Shown: positions 1-6,900 of the stretch, one piece after another | How the letters are laid out: each line of letters opens with the position of its first letter | Position numbering within the stretch: the stretch's first letter is position 1 | Source of the DNA: an uncultured Chitinophagaceae bacterium | GTDB lineage: Bacteria; Bacteroidota; Bacteroidia; Chitinophagales; Chitinophagaceae | Assembly: GCA_937996595.1 (NCBI GenBank) | Contig: CALKVC010000034.1 | Span: 1 to 13,469 of the forward strand | DNA: 13,469 nucleotides | Direction of reading: 5' to 3' | Notes under the pieces: model-generated | Told to the model about the DNA's origin: nothing | Database searches by the model: none | What the model saw: the letters and a program-made list of their open reading frames with translations, nothing else | Made by a program: the position numbers and the translations under genes

Positions 1-50
1 GATCTACACAGGCGAAGACACTCTTTCCCTACACGACGCTCTTCCGATCT
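1..50 (+). other. Illumina TruSeq P5-side adapter with i5 index (artefact)
   Basis: These 50 bases are not genomic. Positions 1-9 are the tail of the P5 flow-cell sequence, 10-17 (AGGCGAAG) fit an 8-base i5 index, and 18-50 match the 33-base TruSeq read-1 primer site ending in CTTCCGATCT. From memory the index equals TruSeq HT D505. Read in frame 3 the segment encodes the well-known contaminant peptide LFPYTTLFRS, so any protein predicted across position 50 has a false N-terminal extension. The insert starts at 51. Confidence 0.98.
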
Positions 51-119
51 TATTATAAATTTCTTAATAAAGAATTTGCTGCGTTTGATGTCAATGCTTC
101 AGCCAGGGCGGAATGGTAA
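51..119 (+). CDS. C-terminal fragment of an unidentified protein (5' truncated)
   Basis: One frame is open from the first genomic base and ends at TAA 117-119, giving 22 residues that end FAAFDVNASARAEW. The frame also stays open through the adapter upstream, but that part is artificial. The composition (Phe, Lys, Ala, Arg; no low complexity) is plausible for a real C-terminus, and the tandem arrays begin only after the stop, as expected for intergenic sequence. The fragment is too short to assign to a family. A chance open frame of this length is quite possible, so confidence is low. Confidence 0.35.
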   Translation, partial: YYKFLNKEFAAFDVNASARAEW

Positions 120-124
120 TGAGG

Positions 125-187
125 GTTTAAGTCGTTAAAAACGTTTAAGGCGTTAGAAGGGTTAAAGACGTTGGAAAAGTTTAATGG
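125..187 (+). repeat. Degenerate 9-bp tandem array (18-bp higher order)
   Basis: Seven consecutive 9-mers begin with GTT: GTTTAAGTC, GTTAAAAAC, GTTTAAGGC, GTTAGAAGG, GTTAAAGAC, GTTGGAAAA, GTTTAATGG. Odd and even units resemble each other more, suggesting an 18-bp higher-order unit. The array starts just after the stop of the upstream fragment and ends shortly before the 7-bp array. It overlaps no credible gene. The units were read by eye in fixed phase and several differ at three or more positions, so this is an old or diverged array. Confidence 0.6.
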
Positions 188-208
188 TTCAAAATAGTCA
201 TGGTATTT

Positions 209-216
209 TAACTTTG
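209..216 (+). promoter_or_regulatory. Candidate Bacteroidota -7 box (TAACTTTG) for trmN6
   Basis: TAACTTTG matches the Bacteroidota -7 consensus TAnnTTTG exactly. A weak -33 candidate, TTC at 188-190, lies 18 bp upstream. A transcript from this box would begin at about 220-222, where the heptamer array starts, making the array almost the whole 5' leader of trmN6. The match is by inspection only. An 8-mer with four to six fixed bases can occur by chance. Confidence 0.4.
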
Positions 217-223
217 CCTGCTA

Positions 224-314
224 CTTCAAACCTTAAACCTCAAACCTCAAACTTCAAACTTCAAACTTCAAACCTCAAACCTCAAACCTCAAGCTTCAAA
301 CCACAAACCACAAA
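224..314 (+). repeat. Heptamer tandem array, 13 units, consensus CYTCAAA
   Basis: Thirteen uninterrupted 7-bp units in perfect phase: CTTCAAA, CCTTAAA, CCTCAAA x2, CTTCAAA x3, CCTCAAA x2, CCTCAAG, CTTCAAA, CCACAAA x2. The plus strand has only one G (position 293) in 91 bases, so an RNA copy would be almost unstructured. Because 3 x 7 = 21 bp, every frame reads as a heptapeptide repeat of the LKPQTSN type. That explains the predicted 64-residue protein over this stretch, which I do not regard as a gene. The array ends three bases before the TTG start of trmN6. Confidence 0.93.
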
Positions 315-317
315 CCA

Positions 318-1037
318 TTGTCAAATAACTTCTTCCAGTTTAAACAATTCACCATATACCAGGACCGCTGTGCCATGAAAGTGTGTACAGATGCCTGTGT
401 ATTTGGAGCCCTGGTAGCCGGTCATATGCAGCCGGGTGTAACTGGTAAGATACTGGATATAGGTTGCGGAACCGGCTTGTTAAGCCTGATGCTGGCACAG
501 AAAACCGATGCTGGGATTGATGCGGTGGAAGTGAATTCAGCAGCGGCTTTACAGGCAAAGGAAAATGTGCATGCTTCGCCCTGGGCAGACAGGATAACCA
601 TTCACCGGGCAGATATCAGGGAGTTTGTGCCAACGGAGAAATACGGGCTGATCATTTCCAACCCGCCGTTTTTTGAATCAGACCTGCGTTCGCCCGATGA
701 GCATAAGAATACAGCCAAACATGATACAGGTTTGAAGCTGGATGAACTGATGGCATGTATCAGCAGGCATATTAGAGATGCTGGCACGGCCGCCATATTA
801 TTGCCTTATCACAGAACTGCCATGGCTGAAGGGCTGGCAATGAATGAGCGTTTGTTTTTGCAAAAAAAAGTATTGATACGGCAGACGGCTGAACATGATT
901 TTTTCAGGTCGGTCTTATTCTTTTCCCCGGTTAAGAAAGCGAACCCTGGCCTGGAAACAATGGCCATACATGATAACAACAGGCAGTATACGGAAACATT
1001 TAGTGGACTGCTGAAAGATTATTATCTGAATTGCTGA
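318..1037 (+). CDS. trmN6: tRNA1(Val) (adenine(37)-N6)-methyltransferase
   Basis: Predicted SAM-dependent enzyme that methylates N6 of A37 next to the anticodon of tRNA-Val (TrmN6/YfiC family), acting in the cytoplasm. The 239 residues fit the family's usual size. Visible features are the family N-terminus with FQFKQFTIYQDRCAMKV (residues 6-22), the SAM-binding motif DIGCGTG (47-53), an acidic motif AVEVN (69-73) and the N6-adenine methylase signature NPPFF (115-119). The TTG start at 318 is supported because it yields the family-typical N-terminus; the next in-frame ATG (375) would remove that conserved segment. No Shine-Dalgarno sequence precedes it; the leader is the CYTCAAA heptamer array. 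It converges on the LKR-like gene with a 26-bp gap. Family assignment is firm; the tRNA-Val target is inferred from the family. Confidence 0.9.
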   Translation: MSNNFFQFKQFTIYQDRCAMKVCTDACVFGALVAGHMQPGVTGKILDIGCGTGLLSLMLAQKTDAGIDAVEVNSAAALQAKENVHASPWADRITIHRADIREFVPTEKYGLIISNPPFFESDLRSPDEHKNTAKHDTGLKLDELMACISRHIRDAGTAAILLPYHRTAMAEGLAMNERLFLQKKVLIRQTAEHDFFRSVLFFSPVKKANPGLETMAIHDNNRQYTETFSGLLKDYYLNC

Positions 1038-1063
1038 CTTTGATGAAATGCTGATCAGGGCGT

Positions 1064-2263
1064 TTAAGTCCCTGCATATTCTTTCATATACGCATAATAT
1101 TCAGTAAGCCTTCCCTCTTTAAGGATGGTAGCTTTATCAATGATAAGGCTGTTACCTTCTATCAGGTCTTTCATTACAAATTTAATAAGCTGCTCGCCGA
1201 AGTAACGGCTGGCATCCCTGGGCAATTCGTTAGGCAGGTTTCCTACTGCCATTACATCAACGGTACCTGGCAAATAGGGGGCGGTTTTTTCATATGTCAT
1301 TTTATTAACCCCATAAACAGGGTCTTCAATGGTTGAATCACCCAGGTTACAGGGCACAGAACCATTCATGTCATCTGTAATATCTGCAATTGTCTGAATC
1401 CGGAAATTATCCCTTTTCAGGGCTTCGGCTTCAAAAAGCCTGGGAATGTTCTTTTCCCAGTATATACCATTCATGAGTATATCTGTATGCGGGATATATT
1501 TTGGAAATATGCAATTGTATTCGGTTGGGTTTTCGTGAAAGTGGTTCCGGTTATATCCACCTCCGTTTTTTTTCTCATACAGGTCGCCTCCTTTAAGGTG
1601 CACATATACCGGGTAGGCAAATTCTTTTTCAAGGTATTCATCCGGTTCAACCTCGTGGATGCCCAGCAGGTTCATGATTTCCAGTATGCCATGCGCAACA
1701 CGGCCACTACCCGTAACCGCTATTTTCATAGGCGGTAATTTTAGCCCGAAATAGGTATGTATCAGGTGCTGCAGGTTTTTGGAAGAGTTTACTTTATCGA
1801 GCGAGTACAGGCCGGTCCGTTTACCATAAGCCATCATTCCGTTATGTGCGCCCACGATACCTGCAAAAAAACCGAAGCCGATGATCCTTTTCCCGTCTTC
1901 GTGTTCAAGGCATTCGTAGTCAATGAGTGTGATCCTGTTTGCCATAGCCGCTTTTAACAAAGGCTGGTTCCAGGGTTGTAATTTTTTTGTGTGTGAAAAA
2001 AACAGGTAAGTCTTGCCGGGTATGAACATGGTAACCGGAACTTCCTTGATGCCCATCAGTATAGTACATTCTTCCAGGTTTTCTTTCACTTCCACACCTG
2101 CCTTTTCATATTCATTATCGGAAAAACACCTGTTACTGCTTTTCTGAACGATCACTTTCAACTCCGGGTGGTTCATATGTATCCATTTGCACTGGGCAGG
2201 CGTTAAAGCAACACGGGTATCAGCGGGTATCTTTCCTTCCCTGATCAAACCTATTTTTAGCAT
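1064..2263 (-). CDS. Saccharopine dehydrogenase / lysine-ketoglutarate reductase-like oxidoreductase
   Basis: Predicted 399-residue NAD(P)-dependent enzyme of the AlaDH/PNT-LYS1 superfamily that makes or splits saccharopine (lysine + 2-oxoglutarate). Residues 1-22 have the family N-terminus (IGLIREGKIPADTRVALTP). K73 (GIKEVP) and H91 (FFSHTKK) sit where LYS1 enzymes keep their catalytic Lys/His pair. GSGRVAHG (185-192) is the Rossmann nucleotide loop. Later blocks (LMNGIYWEKNIPRL, ADITDDMNGSVP, TIEDPVYG) recall, from memory, the lysine-ketoglutarate reductase half of animal AASS more than fungal LYS1. I use ATG 2263; an upstream in-frame TTG (2284) would add PPNYDC, which looks non-conserved. 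No second saccharopine enzyme is in the window, so the pathway direction is inferred. Divergent from hscB, convergent with trmN6. Confidence 0.82.
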   Translation of the reverse strand: MLKIGLIREGKIPADTRVALTPAQCKWIHMNHPELKVIVQKSSNRCFSDNEYEKAGVEVKENLEECTILMGIKEVPVTMFIPGKTYLFFSHTKKLQPWNQPLLKAAMANRITLIDYECLEHEDGKRIIGFGFFAGIVGAHNGMMAYGKRTGLYSLDKVNSSKNLQHLIHTYFGLKLPPMKIAVTGSGRVAHGILEIMNLLGIHEVEPDEYLEKEFAYPVYVHLKGGDLYEKKNGGGYNRNHFHENPTEYNCIFPKYIPHTDILMNGIYWEKNIPRLFEAEALKRDNFRIQTIADITDDMNGSVPCNLGDSTIEDPVYGVNKMTYEKTAPYLPGTVDVMAVGNLPNELPRDASRYFGEQLIKFVMKDLIEGNSLIIDKATILKEGRLTEYYAYMKEYAGT

Positions 2264-2312
2264 GCAATCGTAATTTGGCGGCAATTTAATGAATTAGTGG
2301 ATACATAACTGT

Positions 2313-2331
2313 TACCGGCGGTTAACCGGTA
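2313..2331. promoter_or_regulatory. Inverted repeat in the divergent LKR-like/hscB promoter region
   Basis: TACCGG (2313-2318) and CCGGTA (2326-2331) form a perfect 6-bp inverted repeat with a 7-bp spacer that contains the start of a GGTTAACC palindrome (2320-2327). It lies midway in the 126-bp gap between two divergent genes, where a shared operator would sit. No U-tract follows, so it is not a terminator. Its role is unproven. Confidence 0.3.
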
Positions 2332-2377
2332 GCAAAATGAAGATGCATACAGGCTGGCAATTGCATTTTACATGTTG

Positions 2378-2385
2378 TAACTTTG
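2378..2385 (+). promoter_or_regulatory. Candidate -7 box (TAACTTTG) for hscB
   Basis: TAACTTTG is an exact match to the Bacteroidota TAnnTTTG -7 element and ends four bases before the hscB ATG at 2390. If used, transcription would start at or within a few bases of the start codon, giving a leaderless or nearly leaderless mRNA. The -33 partner is poor: a TTG at 2361-2363 is only 14 bp away, where about 19-21 is usual. Confidence 0.4.
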
Positions 2386-2389
2386 GGCG

Positions 2390-2881
2390 ATGAATTATTT
2401 TGAACTTTTCGGGCTTCCAGTTTCCCCGGTAGTTGATAGGGCGCACCTGGCAAAAAAGTATTTTGAACTGCAGAAGCAGCATCACCCTGATTATTTTACA
2501 AAAGCGGGTGATAATGAGCAGGAGCAGTCATTGGAATTGTCTGCAGCCATTAATAAGGCTTTTAGCATATTTCAGAACGAAGAAAAAACGCTTGAATATT
2601 TCCTGCAGGTGTCAGGGGTTCTTGTGTCAGATGAAAAGTATCATTTGCCGCCCGCTTTCCTGATGGAAATGATGGAGTTGAATGAGATGCTGCCGGAACT
2701 ACCGGAAGCGGAAACCAGGATGAAGATACAATCGGTTACAGCTAACCTGGATGAAGGCATAAAATCATACCTGCACCATTTTCAGGAAGATGGCGATTCC
2801 GGCCATTCATTGGAAAAACTGAAGGAATACTATTACAAGAAAAAATATGTAAAACGTATTTTGGACAGGTTGGGCGATTGA
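2390..2881 (+). CDS. hscB: Fe-S cluster assembly J-domain co-chaperone HscB
   Basis: J-domain protein that delivers the Fe-S scaffold IscU to the Hsp70 chaperone HscA and stimulates its ATPase during Fe-S cluster transfer in the cytoplasm. The 163 residues match the family size. Residues 1-75 form the J domain, opening NYFELFGLP with the diagnostic HPD tripeptide at 32-34. The C-terminal half is the HscB oligomerisation/IscU-binding helical domain, including the characteristic LPPAFLMEMMELNE segment near residue 86. ATG 2390 gives the canonical N-terminus directly. The usual isc partners are absent nearby, so the gene is separated from its pathway here. A tRNA-Leu follows about 110 bp downstream and may share the transcript, as no terminator separates them. 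Confidence 0.95.
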   Translation: MNYFELFGLPVSPVVDRAHLAKKYFELQKQHHPDYFTKAGDNEQEQSLELSAAINKAFSIFQNEEKTLEYFLQVSGVLVSDEKYHLPPAFLMEMMELNEMLPELPEAETRMKIQSVTANLDEGIKSYLHHFQEDGDSGHSLEKLKEYYYKKKYVKRILDRLGD

Positions 2882-2888
2882 TGTAATA

Positions 2889-2954
2889 TTGCAACCCAAC
2901 TTTGTTACCTGGATCGGCCTGTTTATTGCCTTTTTCCTTTATAAGAAGAAATAA
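2889..2954 (+). CDS. Candidate 21-residue single-span membrane peptide
   Basis: A TTG at 2889 opens a 21-codon frame ending TAA 2952-2954. Its product has a polar start (MQPNF), a hydrophobic core (WIGLFIAFFLY) and a KKK end, the profile of a one-pass small membrane protein with a cytoplasmic basic tail. It begins 7 bp after the hscB stop and lies before tRNA-Leu. The frame also continues upstream to overlap hscB, so an ATT start at 2877 is conceivable. There is no ribosome-binding site and no family recognised; hydrophobic frames this short are common by chance. Confidence 0.3.
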   Translation: MQPNFVTWIGLFIAFFLYKKK

Positions 2955-2988
2955 GGCGAACAGGTAAATACGGGAAACAGCTAGAGCA

Positions 2989-3072
2989 GCCCAGATGGCG
3001 GAATTGGTAGACGCAGCAGACTCAAAATCTGCCGTTCGCAAGGATGTGCAGGTTCGATTCCTGTTCTGGGCA
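2989..3072 (+). tRNA. tRNA-Leu (anticodon CAA)
   Basis: The 84-base gene folds as a class II tRNA. The acceptor stem is GCCCAGA (2989-2995) with TCTGGGC (3065-3071) and discriminator A3072. The D-arm holds TGGCGGAATTGGTAGACGC, as in leucine tRNAs. The anticodon stem GCAGA/TCTGC encloses the loop CTCAAAA, so the anticodon is CAA and reads UUG. A long variable arm follows (CGTTCGCAAGGATG region), and the T-loop is GGTTCGATTCC. CCA is not encoded; the next bases are CCG, so the tail must be added enzymatically. A strong terminator follows at once. Confidence 0.96.
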
Positions 3073-3081
3073 CCGGGAAAT

Positions 3082-3120
3082 AAAAACCCCTTGACAGTGT
3101 AAAAGCTGCAAGGGGTTTTT
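3082..3120 (+). terminator. Intrinsic terminator after tRNA-Leu
   Basis: A perfect 12-bp inverted repeat, AAAAACCCCTTG (3082-3093) and CAAGGGGTTTTT (3109-3120), with a further CAG/CTG pairing across a bulged A, closes on a short loop. The stem ends in a T-run on the plus strand and an A-run on the 5' side, so it could also act in the opposite direction for the facing minus-strand gene that ends at 3187. Confidence 0.88.
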
Positions 3121-3186
3121 GATTTATGTAGTGTTTATGATGGCTTCAGTAATAAATTGTTGATCGAAGGTATCAGGTTTACCGGC

Positions 3187-3837
3187 CTATTCGGTTATTA
3201 CAAAACCATTTAAAAAATCTTCCAGGTCGGCTGCATAATCTTTAAACAGGTTGGAAGCTGTGTATGTTATCAACTGTACGGTACCATTTGGAGAAGAATA
3301 ATAATATCCCAGGTAAGTGAAGCGTATCCCGCTCAAAGTGCCCGACATCTGCAGCGTAAGTACGTATTTATCGTTCACTTTCCGGTATTCTTCCTTTACA
3401 ATGCTTACATCCGGCGCCACTTCTCTTGCATTGCTCAGCGCTGCCATCTTAAGGGTTTCAAACGGGATTTCAATTTTTTCGGTGATCAGCATCGCATAAC
3501 CATCCTTTTCTTTTAACGTAAAACTCAATTCAGACGCATCGTCTCCTTTGTTTTTTGAAAAACTCCATTTTTTAGGATCAATATAAACACCGCAGGGAAC
3601 CTTATTGCTTTTTACCAGGAACCCGGCTTTTTCATTTTTTTTATAAGTGATTTTGCTGGTATCGATGTTACTCGTTTTTTCAGCTTTGTTGTCGGTATAC
3701 GACCAGGTTCCATCTTGCTTCAGTATCACTTCATCGCCGTTTTCTGTAATTGCTTTTATTTGTGCGGTGCCAATAAAAGATGAAAAGACAAAAAGCAGGG
3801 AAATCACCGGGCGTTTTATAAAAAGGGGAGTTGGCAT
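3187..3837 (-). CDS. Secreted protein of unknown function
   Basis: I do not recognise a named family. The 216-residue product starts with a basic region and a hydrophobic helix (residues 8-24) ending GTAQ, a signal peptide with likely cleavage after A25, so it should be exported. Right after this comes the short module ITENGDEVILKQDGTWSY (30-47), which recurs at the start of many exported Bacteroidota proteins of unknown role. The C-terminal 110 residues alternate polar and hydrophobic residues, as in a beta-rich or PsbP/DcrB-like fold (LTYLGYYYSSPNGT-type segment, then a final FLNGFVITE helix). That resemblance is weak. ATG 3837 is preferred because it puts the signal peptide at the N-terminus. 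It lies downstream of the protease terminator on the same strand, so it probably has its own promoter. Confidence 0.8.
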   Translation of the reverse strand: MPTPLFIKRPVISLLFVFSSFIGTAQIKAITENGDEVILKQDGTWSYTDNKAEKTSNIDTSKITYKKNEKAGFLVKSNKVPCGVYIDPKKWSFSKNKGDDASELSFTLKEKDGYAMLITEKIEIPFETLKMAALSNAREVAPDVSIVKEEYRKVNDKYVLTLQMSGTLSGIRFTYLGYYYSSPNGTVQLITYTASNLFKDYAADLEDFLNGFVITE

Positions 3838-3864
3838 TAGTTAGTTTGCGTTAAAGAATAAAAA

Positions 3865-3913
3865 GGTATAAAAACAGGAAAGGCTGTTACGATAGTGTAA
3901 ACAGCCTTTCCTG
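3865..3913 (-). terminator. Intrinsic terminator of the subtilase gene
   Basis: CAGGAAAGGCTGTT (3875-3888) and AACAGCCTTTCCTG (3900-3913) form a perfect 14-bp stem with an 11-base loop. On the minus strand the stem is followed by TTTTTATACCTTTTT. It starts 6 bases after the protease stop codon, so it ends that transcript. The T-run side also forms the upstream region of the next minus-strand gene. Confidence 0.92.
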
Positions 3914-3918
3914 CACGA

Positions 3919-6900
3919 TTATTGTATGAGTACTTTTCCGGAGGCAAGCCGCTTTCCGTTCCTGTCCAGCAACATTACCATATACACGCCACTGCCATGT
4001 TGCCTCATATCAACCTTCATCAGTTGATACGGGCTTGTTATGCTAAAACCGGCCGAATAGACCCGGGCGCCTTTTGCGTCAAATATCACCAGTGTATTGC
4101 TGGCATTGCTGCCTGTTGTGTAATAGGCAACATTAAACTGCCCGTTATTGGGGCTTGGGAATATAAACAGGTTGTTTGTAGCAGAATCTGTTATAGCCAT
4201 TACATCTGATACATTGCTGCAGGGCAGCCCGGTAACATTGGTAACTGATACGGTGTAATTGCCAAGTTCACTGATATTGATACCGGCGAGTGTTGGTCCG
4301 TTTGCTGCCGCAATGGCAACCCCGTTCTTAAACCAGCCATAGGTATAATTTCCGGGAGGTGTTACATTAGCTGTTAATGTTGTTGTTAACCCGGGATATA
4401 AGCTCCTGTAAGGGGATGCTGTAATACTTACCTGCGGGTTTGGACTAACGGTAACGGCTGTTTGCGGTGAAAGGGCCGAGCAGCCACTGGCATTGGTAAC
4501 CGTTACAGAATAATTATTGCCGGCATTTACTGTAATGGATTGGGTGCTGGCCCCATTGCTCCATAACCAGCTATTACCAGAAGAAGCGGTTAAAATAACA
4601 TTGCTGCCCTGGCAGAAACTGGTTGGCCCGCTGGCAGAAATATCAGCAACCGGATTTGGGTTGGCCGTTACATTTGTTGTTGCTGATTGGCTGATGCAAC
4701 CACCATTTTGAGTTACTGCCACTGTAAGGCTCGCTGTGGAACTAACTGTAATGGACTGGGTGGTGGCCCCGTTGCTCCATAACCAGCTATTACCGGCATT
4801 TGCAGTAAGGGTAACGCTGCCGCCTTCGCAGAACGTAGTGGCACCGGATGCGCTGATGATGGCAGGCGGGTTAACATTTACCGTTACTGGGGTTGCTGCA
4901 GATGTAGCTGTACATCCGCCGGCACCTGTTACCGTAACCGAATAATTGCCGGTAGCCGTTACCGTTATCGACTGGGTGGTGGCCCCGTTGTTCCATAACC
5001 AGCTATTACCTGCTGAAGCAGTAAGTACCACCTGGTTGCCTTCACAGAACGTGGTGGCGCCGCTGGCGGTAATGTCTGCCTGCGGGTTAGGATTCATGGT
5101 TACTATCGTAGCCGGTGACAAATCGGTACAGCCGCCAGCCTGTGTAACCGTAACCGTAAAATTGCCCGAACTGTTAACCGTTATTGACTGTGTAGTGGCC
5201 CCATTGCTCCACAAATAGGAGGATCCGCTGTTGGCTGTAAGCGTTACAGAGCTGCCTTCGCAGAAACTGAGCGGGCCGCCTGCCGTGATACTGGCTGGTT
5301 CTGATGCATTGATCGTTAAGGTAACCGCTGTACGGGTGGCGCTTTCACAACCTGCTGCTGTGTTGAATGCAGCGGCATAATAGGTTACCGTTCCTATGGC
5401 GTTTAATGAAGGGGTACTTGTTGTTGTACTGCCTGTGGCCGTAGTATACCATATAATCGTATTACCGGAAGGCACAGACGCCGTTGCCAGCAGGGTTGGT
5501 ACCGGGTCAGACGGGCAAAGTGTTACCACCTGGTTTCCGCCGGTAAGAGGTGCTGCCACCGAACCGCTGCCGAACGTGATTGCCAAAACGGAAGCAGGAG
5601 TCTGGCAGGCTCCATTGCCTGCAACAACGGTTACATTTCCATTGCTGCTTCCCACCGGGTAATTGATGTTTACAGAAGTTGTTCCCTGGCCGCCGGAGAT
5701 AACAGCCCCCGGTGGAGCCGTCCAGGTATATGTAGTGGCACCTGTTACAGGTGTAATGCTATAAGTGATGTTGCTGGCAGCGCCGCAGATGTTCGTCTGC
5801 CCGTTAATGTTACCAATAAGCCCTAATCCGCCGCCGCCGCTTGAAACGGTAGCATTGATGGCATTGCTCCTTGCACTGATGGCCCCGGTGCTGTTGTTTT
5901 TGGCAACAATATAGAACCATAGGCTTGCGCCCGGGGTAAGCCCGGATACCGTATGTGAAGTACCGGTTATATTGGCTGATAGAATTTCAAAATACCCGCT
6001 TGCCGGATCTAATTTATATATATCATAATTAGTGGCATTGGTTACGGCGTTCCAGGTAAAGCTAACACTGCCCGATCCGCAACCGGAAGCGCCTGTGGTA
6101 AAGCCTGTTGTGGTTCCCAGGATGTTGAAATTGGCATCGCTAACGTCTGTGATAGCACCGCTGCTTACCCTGATCAGGGCTGTAGACGTATTACCTGCCG
6201 GTACAGACCATGAGAGGCGGGTGGTTGCTGCTGCTACTGTACTGGAAATGGTTGTCCAGCTTGTACCATTGTTTAGCGAATACTCAACCGTCTGGTTGCC
6301 GGTTACACCCACATTGTCCCAGGTAATTATTTCCGTAGTACCGGGGTTGAAAGATTCGCCGCCATTGGGGTAAATCACTTCAATATAGGGCTGGTCAACC
6401 GACCAGGTTAATGAATATTCCTGCGGCCCGCTGGGGATGGCAGTTCCGGTTACGCGTAACTGGTAGTCGCCGGCATCCGGGTTGTTGATCGTAACCTGTT
6501 CGATATTGCTTACGTTGTCAACGCCCCTGGTAGCCACATTTCCGGGATTGTTGGGGTCGAGCACCCAGGGTAATGTGTTATTGGCGCCGTTTGTAACCAC
6601 CAGGTCAAGGTTATTCACCAGGGCCGGGTTGGCATTGGCTGTGCCGGCAGGATCGTTCCAGGTGAGCATTACTTTCAGCCTGGCTGCCCCGGCAGGAACG
6701 TTAATGGTTTGTGTATTGCTGTTTCCTGTTGTGATTGTACTTACTACATACCTGTTTTGTTCCAGGAACCGCACTGCCTGTAATGCGTTTATGCGGCCAT
6801 AACCGAATTTATAATCCGGGCCTGCATTTCCCAGGTCGTTGGCGCCATTCAATACTATATTCTTGATGAGGGATGATATGGGCAGGTTATCGGCATTCAG

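Noticed and set aside
224..314. CRISPR array
   Set aside because: The units are 7 bp and directly adjacent, with no spacers and no cas genes in the window.
184..378. 64-residue open frame rich in KPQTSNL heptapeptides
   Set aside because: It is the translation of the 7-bp tandem array, overlaps the N-terminus of trmN6 in another frame, and carries no non-repetitive domain.
2264..2284. Upstream TTG start for the LKR-like gene
   Set aside because: It adds only PPNYDC before the family-typical MLKIGLIREGK start, and an ATG is available at 2263.
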